Origin: Actinomycetota bacterium
GTDB lineage: Bacteria > Actinomycetota > Rubrobacteria > Rubrobacterales > Rubrobacteraceae
Length of the DNA stretch: 45,931 nucleotides
Direction of reading: 5' to 3'
Assembly (NCBI GenBank): GCA_902810695.1
Contig: CADDYV010000026.1
Location: 1-45,931 of the forward strand
Positions 37,672 through 45,771 of this stretch are shown here, piece by piece. The notes beneath the pieces are model-generated. The model was not told the DNA's origin. It saw only the letters and a program-made list of their open reading frames with translations, and did no database searches. The position numbers and the translations under genes were made by a program. Each line of letters opens with the position of its first letter. Position 1 is the first letter of the stretch.

Positions 37672-38919
37672 ATGGCTGAACGCTATGATATCGTAGTCGT
37701 CGGGGCGGGACCGGGCGGCTCGGCGACGGCCTATTACGCGGCAAGGAGCGGGCTCAAAGTCCTGCTGCTGGACCGTCAGGAGTTTCCCCGCGACAAGCCC
37801 TGCGGCGACGGGCTTATGCCCCATGCGGCCTCGGAGGTCTCGCTGATGGGCCTCGGCGACTGGCTGGAGGAACCCCGGCACGGCAAGTTCACGGGGTTCT
37901 CAATCTACACCCAGAACGCCTTCCTGCGCCAGAGCGTCCCGCCCACCCTCCACGGCACGCACGGCTACGTCTCGCGCCGCCAGGAGACGGACGCGAAGCT
38001 GCTCGAACGCGCAACCAGCGCCGGGGCCGAATTCAGGAGCAACACTCGCGCCACCGAACTCCTGCGCTCATCTGCGGGCAGCGTTACGGGGGTCGAGGCC
38101 GCAAACGGCGAGACCCTCCGCTTCGAAACCCCTCTCGTGGTAGCCGCCGACGGGGTGGGCGGCTTTGCGAGAGAGGGCATGAAAGCCCACCAGAACGCCG
38201 TGGCGCGCAGGCAATATTTCAGGGGCGTAAACGGTCCCGACAAAGACTACCTGCACGTCTTCGTCACGAAAGACATGAACAGCAGCGGGGCGGGCTACGG
38301 ATGGGTGTTCTATCTCGGCGACGGATACGCCAACGTCGGGGCCGGAGTCTCGACGGCGACGCTGGAGCGGTCCAGGCGCAACCTCAAGGGCTTCTACGAC
38401 CGCTTTCTGGAAGAGCCGGAACTCAGAGAGTGGCTGGAGAACGCGGAGCCTGAAGGGCCGCCAAAGAGCTGGTCGCTGAAGATGGGGATGTGGGGCGCGA
38501 AGCGTTACTCCCAGGGCCTGATGATGGTCGGAGATGCAGGGAGCATGGTCCACCCCATAAGCGGCGAGGGTGTCGGGTACGCCATCGAGTCGGGGCGTCT
38601 GGCCGCCGCCTGGGCGCACGAGGCTCACGCCAGAGGCGACTTCTCGGCAACCCTTCTCTCCGGCTACGAGCGGCAGCTCAGGCGTCAACGAGCCAAAGAA
38701 CACCTCTCCGGGTACGCGCTGGTCAATCTCGTCCCGAACCTCCAGCTTCTAGAGCCACTCTTCAAGGCGTGCGAGAAAGACCCCGCTGCCCGGAAGACCC
38801 TCGTCGAGGGGTTCATCGGGGACACCCCGATCTACAGTCTGCTCAAACACCCCAGGACGTTGGCCCGCGCCCTGCAAGGCATCATCTCCGAGCGCCAGGG
38901 AAGCTCAGCCCGTGCCTGA
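37672..38919 (+). CDS. Geranylgeranyl reductase family FAD-dependent oxidoreductase
   Basis: 415 aa, ribosome binding site GGAGGAG. The FAD-binding motif DIVVVGAGPGGSATAYYAA is at residues 6-24, and PCGDGLMP (43-50) is the geranylgeranyl-reductase signature. The second FAD motif MMVGDAGSMVHPISGEGVGY binds the ribityl part. These enzymes saturate isoprenoid double bonds, for example in menaquinone side chains (MenJ), archaeal-type lipids or chlorophyll phytol. In a non-photosynthetic actinobacterium menaquinone or another polyprenoid is the likely substrate. The next gene starts inside its 3' end. Confidence 0.88.
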   Translation: MAERYDIVVVGAGPGGSATAYYAARSGLKVLLLDRQEFPRDKPCGDGLMPHAASEVSLMGLGDWLEEPRHGKFTGFSIYTQNAFLRQSVPPTLHGTHGYVSRRQETDAKLLERATSAGAEFRSNTRATELLRSSAGSVTGVEAANGETLRFETPLVVAADGVGGFAREGMKAHQNAVARRQYFRGVNGPDKDYLHVFVTKDMNSSGAGYGWVFYLGDGYANVGAGVSTATLERSRRNLKGFYDRFLEEPELREWLENAEPEGPPKSWSLKMGMWGAKRYSQGLMMVGDAGSMVHPISGEGVGYAIESGRLAAAWAHEAHARGDFSATLLSGYERQLRRQRAKEHLSGYALVNLVPNLQLLEPLFKACEKDPAARKTLVEGFIGDTPIYSLLKHPRTLARALQGIISERQGSSARA

Positions 38920-39709
38920 GGCAACGCTGGACCTCGGCTCCGCGAAACTCTGGGTTCTGGAAGACGGCACCTTCATCACCGACGCGGGTACCTTCCTCGG
39001 TGGCTCGCGGCGAGCACGCATCAAGGGCGCGATGCACGCGGTCCTGGTCGAGACCGGGGATGAACTCGTCTTGCTGGACTCTGGCTTCGGGCTGGAAGTA
39101 CCGGAATCTCTCGCCGACAGCTACGAGTTGAGACGCGAAAAGAACCTGCTGGAGAGCATCGAGGAGACCGGCCACACGCCCGCAGACATTACGCGCGTCG
39201 TGCTCTCGCACCTGGACCCGGACCACGTCGGCTGGGCGCTCAACCCGCCGAGCTTCCCGAACGCCACCGTCTACGCGCAGCAGGATGCTTTGGAAGAGGC
39301 CCGCAATCTGCCTGAAGGAGAAGAGCGCCGCGAGGTGGTACCGGCGGCAGATCGGGGAGTCGAAGAGGGCTGGCTGGAGTTACAGAGCGGGAACGAGGAG
39401 ATCGTGCCTGGAATAAAGGTCGAGGTGAGGCCTGGACACACCGCCGGACACCAGATCGCCTGGATCGGGGAAGGAAATGACGCGGCTCTCTACACCGCGG
39501 ACCTAGCCCCGGCCAAGATCTGGCTGAACCCTGACCTGATCAGCGGCGCGGACACCGACCCTAGAGCTGCCCGCAAAAACCGCATCGAGGTTCTGAACGA
39601 AGCCGAGCGGCGCAACGCTCCCGTCATCCTCTACCACGAGCCCAGAGATTTTCTCGTCAGGGTACGCCGCACTGAGAAAGGTTTCGAAGGCGTACCGATT
39701 ACGGGATAA
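38912..39709 (+). CDS. Metallo-beta-lactamase-fold hydrolase
   Basis: 265 aa, GTG start overlapping the flavoprotein gene by 8 nt, so the two are coupled. The metal-binding motif reads SHLDPDHVGW, that is H-x-D-x-D-H rather than the usual H-x-H-x-D-H. VEVRPGHTAGHQI supplies a further His and LYTADLAPAKIW the bridging Asp. It resembles lactonase-like members of the fold. The substrate is unknown. The Asp in place of the second His may change metal content. Coupling with an isoprenoid reductase suggests a shared pathway. Confidence 0.83.
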   Translation: MPEATLDLGSAKLWVLEDGTFITDAGTFLGGSRRARIKGAMHAVLVETGDELVLLDSGFGLEVPESLADSYELRREKNLLESIEETGHTPADITRVVLSHLDPDHVGWALNPPSFPNATVYAQQDALEEARNLPEGEERREVVPAADRGVEEGWLELQSGNEEIVPGIKVEVRPGHTAGHQIAWIGEGNDAALYTADLAPAKIWLNPDLISGADTDPRAARKNRIEVLNEAERRNAPVILYHEPRDFLVRVRRTEKGFEGVPITG

Positions 39710-39726
39710 CGTTTGCGGTACGGAAC

Positions 39727-40302
39727 CTAGCCCTCGTGCCAGGTGGTCATCTGCTCGACGGGCTGGCGACGTCGGCGGGTTTCGGGCGCGTCCGGGTAGC
39801 CGATGTAGAGGTAGGCGACGATGCTGTCGTCGTCTTCGAGGTTGAAGAAGTTTCGCATATGCTTGTGGTAGGCGACCGGCCCGGTGCGCCACATGCATCC
39901 CAGACCTAAAGAGTGGGCGGTGAGCTGCATGTTCTGCACGGCGGCGCAGCAGGCGGCGTAGTTTTCGACGGTCTCCACCTCGTCGCGGCCGGCTTTGGAG
40001 ATCACCGCGATAACCACCGGCGCCCGGAAAGCCTTCTTGCGCTCGCGGCTGATCCTGCCCGCAACAAGCTCCTCGTCTTCACCTTCCGCTTCAGCCATCT
40101 GGCGGGCCATCTCCGCCCTGGCACGCGCCAGCTCGCCGCGTCCCCTACCGGTAAAGACGTGGAAGCGCCAGGGCTCGGTGATCTTGTGGTTCGGGGCGTG
40201 GATGGCGCTCCGGAGGATCTGCTCTACAAGCTCCTTCGGGATCTCATCGCGCTTCACCCGTCCGACGCTCCGGCGTGACTCTATGGCCTCGACGATCTCC
40301 AA
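39727..40302 (-). CDS. Nitroreductase-family flavoprotein
   Basis: 191 aa. The FMN-binding start IESRRSVGRVKRDEIPKELV matches the nitroreductase fold, NHKITEPWRFHVF is of the YdjA subtype, and SLGLGCMWRTGPVAYH lies in the second FMN region. Such enzymes use NAD(P)H to reduce nitro compounds, quinones or enones; the natural substrate is not known. It is downstream of the biotin-carrier gene on the same strand with a 90-bp gap and may be transcribed with it. Confidence 0.88.
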   Translation of the reverse strand: MEIVEAIESRRSVGRVKRDEIPKELVEQILRSAIHAPNHKITEPWRFHVFTGRGRGELARARAEMARQMAEAEGEDEELVAGRISRERKKAFRAPVVIAVISKAGRDEVETVENYAACCAAVQNMQLTAHSLGLGCMWRTGPVAYHKHMRNFFNLEDDDSIVAYLYIGYPDAPETRRRRQPVEQMTTWHEG

Positions 40303-40392
40303 TAAAACCTCCCGGCGGTAACGCTCTTCTTACTACGGATATATTTTATTCCGCCGCCGGGAAGGTATTACGGTAGATTTACACCATGGGAG

Positions 40393-40632
40393 TTATTCCA
40401 GCTCCAGGAGATCCTGGCCTGCGTCCACGGCCTCTTCACTCTCCACAAGGAATCTGGAGACAGTCCCCGCATCCTGGCTTTTTATCTCATGGAAGGACTT
40501 CATGACCTCGACCAGGCCGACGACATCTCCGGTGGAGATCTCATCTCCTTCGTCTACGTAAGGTTCGCTCTCCGGGTCGGGACGGCGGTAGAAGGTGCCG
40601 GGCATCGGGCTCTTTACGGTCTTGTTGGCCAA
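40393..40632 (-). CDS. Short biotin/lipoyl carrier protein (BCCP-like)
   Basis: 79 aa from a TTG at 40632, chosen because AAAAGGAG lies 8 nt upstream and the domain begins right after (TVKSPMPGTFYRRPDPES). Only the biotinyl domain is present, about half the size of AccB. The acceptor lysine is in GLVEVMKSFHEI, a variant of EAMKM. It is probably biotinylated by BirA and carboxylated by the biotin carboxylase encoded at 43446. It is the last gene of pxpB-pxpC-pxpA-carrier; its start is 17 nt after the pxpA stop. Confidence 0.88.
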   Translation of the reverse strand: MANKTVKSPMPGTFYRRPDPESEPYVDEGDEISTGDVVGLVEVMKSFHEIKSQDAGTVSRFLVESEEAVDAGQDLLELE

Positions 40633-40648
40633 TTTATTCGCTCCTTTT

Positions 40649-41422
40649 CTAAGAGATCTTCTGCTCCGCGCGTCCTGGAGGCTGTATCTCGATACCATTT
40701 TCCCCGAGCTTGCGGGCTATGGCCTCGGCGAGCCTTACCGCGCCGGGGGTATCGCCGTGTACGCACACCGAGTCAGCGTTTATGTCTATGTCCTTGCCAC
40801 TCTCGGTCTTTACCCTGCCCTGGGTGACAGCCCGGACGACCCTTTCGCCAACCTCCTCGGGGTCAAGTTCCTCCGCCACGCTGCGGGTAAAGACGATCTG
40901 GCCGTTATCGTTGTACTCGCGGTCGGCGTAGAACTCCACGGCAACCGGCTGGCCCATCTTCTGTGCAAGCTCGTGCGTTACCGAAGCCCTCATGCAGAAC
41001 AAGAGCAGGCCGGGGTCGACCTTCTGGATCGCCTCGATGATCGCGCGGGATAGCTCCTCGTCGCGGGCGGCAACCATGTACAGAGATCCATGAGGTTTTA
41101 CGTGCTGGACTTCCATACCGTAGTAGTGGGCAAACTCCCTTAAAGCTCCTAGCTGGTAGATAAGCTCGTCGCGCACCTCTTCCGGCGCCATGTTTATCTC
41201 CCGCCGCCCGAAGCCGGTAAGGTCCCGGTATCCGGGATGGACGCCGACCGCCACGCCGTGCTCTTTGGCGAGCGCGGCGGTCTTGCGCATCACGTGCGGG
41301 TCCCCCGCGTGGAACCCGCCCGCGATGTTGGCCGAGGAGATGTAGCGCATCATCTCCTCGTCGTTGCCCATCTTCCAGGCACCGAAGCTCTCTCCCATAT
41401 CGCAGTTTAGGTCTATCCGCAT
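40649..41422 (-). CDS. pxpA: 5-oxoprolinase subunit A (LamB/YcsF family)
   Basis: 257 aa from MRIDLNCDMGESFG at 41422. The family signature SSANIAGGFHAGDPHVMRK is present, though the usual Cys of NIACGFHAGD is Gly here. GVHPGYRDLTGFGRR and HVKPHGSLYMVAA are also standard. With PxpB and PxpC it opens 5-oxoproline (pyroglutamate) to glutamate using ATP. It follows pxpC with a 15-nt gap. Confidence 0.93.
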   Translation of the reverse strand: MRIDLNCDMGESFGAWKMGNDEEMMRYISSANIAGGFHAGDPHVMRKTAALAKEHGVAVGVHPGYRDLTGFGRREINMAPEEVRDELIYQLGALREFAHYYGMEVQHVKPHGSLYMVAARDEELSRAIIEAIQKVDPGLLLFCMRASVTHELAQKMGQPVAVEFYADREYNDNGQIVFTRSVAEELDPEEVGERVVRAVTQGRVKTESGKDIDINADSVCVHGDTPGAVRLAEAIARKLGENGIEIQPPGRAEQKIS

Positions 41423-41437
41423 CCTGCACACCTGCCT

Positions 41438-42415
41438 TTAGCCGAGGGATTCCCTGATCTCCGCCATCTGCCGCTGCCTCTCTTTGCGCGCCCTGAGGGC
41501 TTCTTCGAGGTCCACCTGGCGGAAGCGGGTTTTGTCGTTGGTCTTGCTCTGGGCGAGCCTGTCGCGGTCGGCGCTGATGACGGTCCCAATGGTCGCGTAC
41601 CCGCCGCCGGTTACGGCGTCGTTCATCAGCACGATGGGCTCGACCCCGCCGGGGACCTGGATGGAGCCTATGGGATAGCCGAAGTCCACGACGTTCGCCG
41701 GGTCGGCCCCCGCACCCGCCGGCTGCTCGCGCTCGACGAATTTGATCTCCCCGCCCCGGTAGCGGTAGCCGACGCGGTCGGCGTCGGTGGTAACGGTCCA
41801 CTCCGTACTCAGAAACTCCTCCATGCTCTCCGGCGTAACGCGGTAGCTCGCGAGCCCGATGATCACGCGCAGCTCCACCTCCCTGGAATACTCCGGGATA
41901 TGGGCCCCGTCAACCTTCTTCCCGACCTGCCCCGACGCCCGCGCTGGGGCTTCTCCCACCTTCAGCTCGTCGCCTTCCTTCAGAGCCCGTCCCTCGTGGC
42001 CGCCGAGCCCGATCAGGGTGTACGTCGAGCGGCTGTGCATGAACACCGGAACGTCTATCCCGCCCGCTACCGCGAGATACGACCGGGCGCCGCTCTTGAG
42101 GTAGTCGAAAGACAGTACATCTCCCTCCGCAACCCGCAGCGTCTCCCAGGTTGCTACCTCCTCGCCGTTGATTTTCGGCGGCATCTCCGCTCCGGTTACG
42201 GCGATCACAGCGTCCTCAGTAAACTCCAGCTCGGGCCCGAAGTACGTTATCTCCAGCCCCGCCGCACCCTCTTCATTTCCCACCAGATAGTTTCCGACCT
42301 GGTAGGAGAACACATCCATCGCGCCCGAAGGCGGCATCCCGATGGCGTACTCCCCGAAGCGTCCGGTGTCCTGCACGGTCGTCAACAGACCCGGCTGCCT
42401 GACTCTAATCGCCAT
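41438..42415 (-). CDS. pxpC: 5-oxoprolinase subunit C (KipA / AHS2, biotin-dependent carboxyltransferase family)
   Basis: 325 aa. The start IRVRQPGLLTTVQDTGRFG and PPSGAMDVFSYQVGNYLVGN are signatures of the KipA/AHS2 family, which is related to a domain of urea carboxylase. DRVGYRYRGGEIKF and the VLMNDAVTGGGYATIGTV segment are conserved. Cytoplasmic partner of PxpB; its start overlaps the pxpB stop by 11 nt. The family name carboxyltransferase rests on homology, and the genes around it encode real biotin proteins. Confidence 0.93.
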   Translation of the reverse strand: MAIRVRQPGLLTTVQDTGRFGEYAIGMPPSGAMDVFSYQVGNYLVGNEEGAAGLEITYFGPELEFTEDAVIAVTGAEMPPKINGEEVATWETLRVAEGDVLSFDYLKSGARSYLAVAGGIDVPVFMHSRSTYTLIGLGGHEGRALKEGDELKVGEAPARASGQVGKKVDGAHIPEYSREVELRVIIGLASYRVTPESMEEFLSTEWTVTTDADRVGYRYRGGEIKFVEREQPAGAGADPANVVDFGYPIGSIQVPGGVEPIVLMNDAVTGGGYATIGTVISADRDRLAQSKTNDKTRFRQVDLEEALRARKERQRQMAEIRESLG

Positions 42416-43310
42416 AGAGCACCCCCAGAATCTCCTCGTTGTAAGCGTGCGGGTCCTCCAGCGAGCGGTCCGGGTGAAAGACGAACTCCTTCTTCTTGTA
42501 TTCGAAGGTCCCTTCTTCGACCTCGGCCTCGATCCGGTTGTACTCTTCCCGGTCTATCCGGCGGTAGTTGAAGATGTCGCCGGGCCTGGGGAAGACGATG
42601 GAGTCCTGGAAGTCTTTGAGGCGCTGCTTCACGTCCAGAACCGGAGCCGGAGCGCGCCCGAAGAGCTGGTAGCCGCCCGCGCCCTCCACGGAGTAGACCA
42701 CCGCGAACCCGCCCCCGAAGCCGAAGGCCCGCTCGGGGGTGTAGGTGCGGGGCCTGACGTACTTGGGGACCTCTATCTGCTCCTCCGGCGGCACGAGCTG
42801 GTAGCACCAGGGAAGCCCTGGAACGAAGCCGATCATGGTGACCAGCCACGGAGAGCCGAGCAGCGCTTCTATGAACGCCTCCTTGGTGTCGTAGCCGTTT
42901 ATCCGGGCCGAGTATTCGAGGTCGGTGGCGTTCGGGTCCTGATGTCTGTCGCGGAAGCGCATCAGGGTCTCGTACGTCCAGGGGTCTTCGATCATGACGG
43001 GCACATCCACCACCCGCGTCTCCAGCTCGAAGCCGTGGACGTCTCCAACCTCCTCATCCAGCTCTTTGAGGCGTGATATCAGGTCGTCAGGGTGCAGCAC
43101 CTCGGGGTCTATGCGTACCATGTAGGAAGCGTTCGAGGGACAGATGTCCATGATACCCTCGATGTTCTCTTCCTGGAGCCCGTTGGTTATCGCCATCGCC
43201 CGGAAGTTGACCTTCAGGCTCATCGCTTCCGAAAGTTCGACGAAGACGTACTCATCGCCGCCGTAGCTGTACCGCGCCTGTGGTAGCCCGGTTTCGACTT
43301 CGCTGCTCAT
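42405..43310 (-). CDS. pxpB: 5-oxoprolinase subunit B (KipI / AHS1)
   Basis: 301 aa, longer than the 220-240 typical of KipI because of extra sequence at both ends. The AHS1 core is clear: VDVPVMIEDPW, MIGFVPGLPWCYQLVP, and RTYTPERAFGFGGGFAVVYS before the GGYQLFGRAP segment. It acts with PxpC in 5-oxoproline cleavage; in Bacillus KipI also inhibits a sporulation kinase. First gene of the operon, with a promoter at 43348-43377. Confidence 0.92.
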   Translation of the reverse strand: MSSEVETGLPQARYSYGGDEYVFVELSEAMSLKVNFRAMAITNGLQEENIEGIMDICPSNASYMVRIDPEVLHPDDLISRLKELDEEVGDVHGFELETRVVDVPVMIEDPWTYETLMRFRDRHQDPNATDLEYSARINGYDTKEAFIEALLGSPWLVTMIGFVPGLPWCYQLVPPEEQIEVPKYVRPRTYTPERAFGFGGGFAVVYSVEGAGGYQLFGRAPAPVLDVKQRLKDFQDSIVFPRPGDIFNYRRIDREEYNRIEAEVEEGTFEYKKKEFVFHPDRSLEDPHAYNEEILGVLYGD

Positions 43311-43347
43311 GACTCGTATCCTACCTCTCCCTCGGGTGTGCCCGAAT

Positions 43348-43377
43348 ACTATACTAGCTGCAGAAAATCCGGGTCAA
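43348..43377 (-). promoter_or_regulatory. Promoter of the pxp operon
   Basis: TTGACC (43372-43377) and TATAGT (43348-43353) are 18 bp apart on the minus strand. Just after it, TCGGG-TGTG-CCCGA (43332-43345) covers the expected start site and could be a small operator or a leader hairpin. Confidence 0.6.
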
Positions 43378-43445
43378 CGCTGGAATAATGCACCGGAAAA
43401 CCGGCTGAGGAAGGCAAGTCCTTGCGGCGGAGAGGAGGAAGGCGT

Positions 43446-44786
43446 TTGTTCGAGAAGGTTCTGGTGGCCAACCGGGGTGAGATCGCCTTGCGCATCATCC
43501 GCGCGTGCCAGGAGCTGGGAGTCTCTACGGTTGCGATCTACTCCGACGCCGACTCCGAAGCCCTCCACGTTCGCCACGCCGACGAATCCGTAAACATCGG
43601 CCCACCCCCCGCGGCGAAAAGCTACCTGAACATCCAGGCTATCCTGGATGCCGCAGAGCAAAGCGGTGCGGAGGCAGTACATCCCGGCTACGGTTTTCTG
43701 GCCGAGAACGCCGCTTTCGCGGCAGCCTGCAAGGAGGCTGGTCTGACCTTCATCGGCCCGCTAGCCAGCGCAATCGAGAGGATGGGCGACAAGGCGGTGG
43801 CCCGCACCCTGGCCGTTGAAGCGGATGTGCCGGTAGTCCCCGGCTCCGAAGCTCTCGCCTCCACGGAAGAGATCATGAAGTCCGCAGCAGAGGTCGGCTA
43901 TCCCGTCATGGTCAAAGCGGCAACCGGTGGCGGAGGCCGGGGCATCCGGGTAGCCGAGGACGAGGAGAGGCTCCGGGCTTCGGTGCGGGTAGCAAAGCAG
44001 GAAGCCGAAGCCGCCTTCGGGGATGGCTCGCTCTACCTTGAGAAGCTGCTCCTGCAACCGCGACACGTCGAGGTCCAGGTAATAGGCGACCGGGAAGGCA
44101 ACATCGTGCACCTCTACGAGCGGGAGTGCTCCATGCAGCGCCGCAGGCAAAAAGTGCTCGAAGAGGCGCCTTCGCCGGGGATAAGCCCCGGTACGCGGGA
44201 GCAGATGGCAGAGGCAGCGGTCCGGCTGGCCCGAGAGTCGGGCTACACGAACGCCGGGACGGTCGAGTTTCTGGTGGATAAAGACGAAAATTTCTACTTC
44301 ATCGAGATGAATACCCGCGTGCAGGTCGAGCATCCCATAACCGAGATGATAACCGGCGTGGATCTGGTGAAAGAGCAGGTCCGGGTGGCTTCGGGAGAGC
44401 CGCTGAGCATAGAGCAGGAGGATGTCGTCCCCAAAGGCTGGGCGATGGAGTTCCGCATCAACGCCGAAGACCCGGATCAGGACTTCATGCCCTGGCCGGG
44501 TGAGATCTCCTTTCTCGAACTACCGGGCGGTCCCGGCGTGCGGGTAGATTCCGCACTCTACCAGGGCTACAGGATACCGCCGTTCTACGACTCCCTGATC
44601 GGGAAGCTGATCGTGTGGGGCCTGACCCGCGAAGAGGCCATAGACCGCGCCCGCCGAGCACTGCGCGAGTACAAAATAGAAGGAGTCAAAACCACCATTC
44701 CCCTCCACCTGCGGCTCCTGGACGACGAGGCTTTCGCCTCCGGGAACTATCACACAGGCTACCTGGAAGAACTACTGGGCGATTAG
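43446..44786 (+). CDS. accC: Biotin carboxylase (AccC-like)
   Basis: 446 aa from a TTG at 43446; AGGAGG stands 7 nt upstream and the family text LFEKVLVANRGEIALRI begins exactly there. ATP-grasp enzyme that carboxylates biotin with bicarbonate. Visible are VMVKAATGGGGRGIRVA (glycine-rich ATP loop), ECSMQRRRQKVLEEAPSP, FYFIEMNTRVQVEHPITEM and the EFRINAEDP segment. It could serve acetyl-CoA carboxylase, but its divergent position next to pxpBCA and the short carrier suggests it works with them. It ends 15 bp before the ureohydrolase stop. Confidence 0.93.
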   Translation: MFEKVLVANRGEIALRIIRACQELGVSTVAIYSDADSEALHVRHADESVNIGPPPAAKSYLNIQAILDAAEQSGAEAVHPGYGFLAENAAFAAACKEAGLTFIGPLASAIERMGDKAVARTLAVEADVPVVPGSEALASTEEIMKSAAEVGYPVMVKAATGGGGRGIRVAEDEERLRASVRVAKQEAEAAFGDGSLYLEKLLLQPRHVEVQVIGDREGNIVHLYERECSMQRRRQKVLEEAPSPGISPGTREQMAEAAVRLARESGYTNAGTVEFLVDKDENFYFIEMNTRVQVEHPITEMITGVDLVKEQVRVASGEPLSIEQEDVVPKGWAMEFRINAEDPDQDFMPWPGEISFLELPGGPGVRVDSALYQGYRIPPFYDSLIGKLIVWGLTREEAIDRARRALREYKIEGVKTTIPLHLRLLDDEAFASGNYHTGYLEELLGD

Positions 44787-44801
44787 AGGCAAGGTAGGGC
44801 C

Positions 44802-45755
44802 TCAAGACGCTGCGGCTTTACGCGCGAGCGCCACAAGGCTCAAAAGCTCGTGGGCGATGTTGGCCGCGAGAAGAGCGGTGATCTGGGCCGGATCGTAGGC
44901 CGGGTAGACCTCCACCACGTCGCAGCCCACGATCTCGGCTCCAGCCAGTCCCCGCACTAACTCCTGCGCCTCGCGACTGGTGAAGCCCCCGATCTCCGGT
45001 GTACCGGTTCCCGGCGCATACGCCGGGTCTACGAAGTCCACATCAAAGGAGACGTAGACTTTGGAATCTCCTACCCTCTCCCGGATCCGCTCTATGGTTT
45101 TTGGTATGCCTAGCTCGCGCACTTCATCGGTGGAGAGGAGATCGAAGCCAAGCCTTCTGGCATCTTCCCAGTCGTTCTCGTCGTAGATCGAACCTCGCAT
45201 CCCGACCTGGATGGATCTCTCCGGCACCAGTAGATCTTCCTCGACGGCCCGCCTGAAGGGGGTGCCGTGGGTGTGCTTCTTTCCGAAGTATGAATCCCAG
45301 GTGTCGGGATGGGAGTCGAACTGCACCAGAGCCAGAGGACCGTGCACCGAGGCGGCGGCTCTTAGCTCTGGTAGGGCTATGGAGTGGTCCCCACCAAGCA
45401 CTATCGGGACCACTCCTGCCTCGTGGATCGGCCTTAACCCCTCTTCTATGCGGCGGTAGCTCTCCTCGATGTAACCGGGAACCACCGGCACATCCCCGTA
45501 GTCTATAACCGAGAGGTAATCGAAGATGGTTACACCCAGGCTCGGGTTGTGGCGTCTCAAGAGATGCGAGATGGCCCGGATCCCTTCGGGACCGAAGCGG
45601 GCACCTGCACGGAAGGTGGCCCCGGTGTCGAAGGGAGCGCCCACGATGGCAACATCGGCGTTATCGAGGCCCCGGACATTCGGCAACCTCATGAAGGTGC
45701 GCACATCCGAGAAGCGCGGGGTCTCGAAAGAGTCCGCTGGTTCGTAGCGGGTCAA
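44802..45755 (-). CDS. Agmatinase/arginase family ureohydrolase
   Basis: About 317 aa from the TTG at 45755, which follows an excellent AGGAGGAGG; a TTG at 45779 overlapping the upstream stop is possible. The dimanganese ligands are in place: GGDHS, FDSHPDTWD (D-x-H-x-D, with Ser for the usual Ala) and SFDVDFVDPAYAPGTGTPE. These enzymes release urea from agmatine, guanidinobutyrate, arginine or related guanidino compounds; agmatinase-like is the best fit. Downstream of alanine dehydrogenase on the same strand. Confidence 0.88.
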   Translation of the reverse strand: MTRYEPADSFETPRFSDVRTFMRLPNVRGLDNADVAIVGAPFDTGATFRAGARFGPEGIRAISHLLRRHNPSLGVTIFDYLSVIDYGDVPVVPGYIEESYRRIEEGLRPIHEAGVVPIVLGGDHSIALPELRAAASVHGPLALVQFDSHPDTWDSYFGKKHTHGTPFRRAVEEDLLVPERSIQVGMRGSIYDENDWEDARRLGFDLLSTDEVRELGIPKTIERIRERVGDSKVYVSFDVDFVDPAYAPGTGTPEIGGFTSREAQELVRGLAGAEIVGCDVVEVYPAYDPAQITALLAANIAHELLSLVALARKAAAS

Positions 45756-45771
45756 ATCCTCCTCCTGCGTC

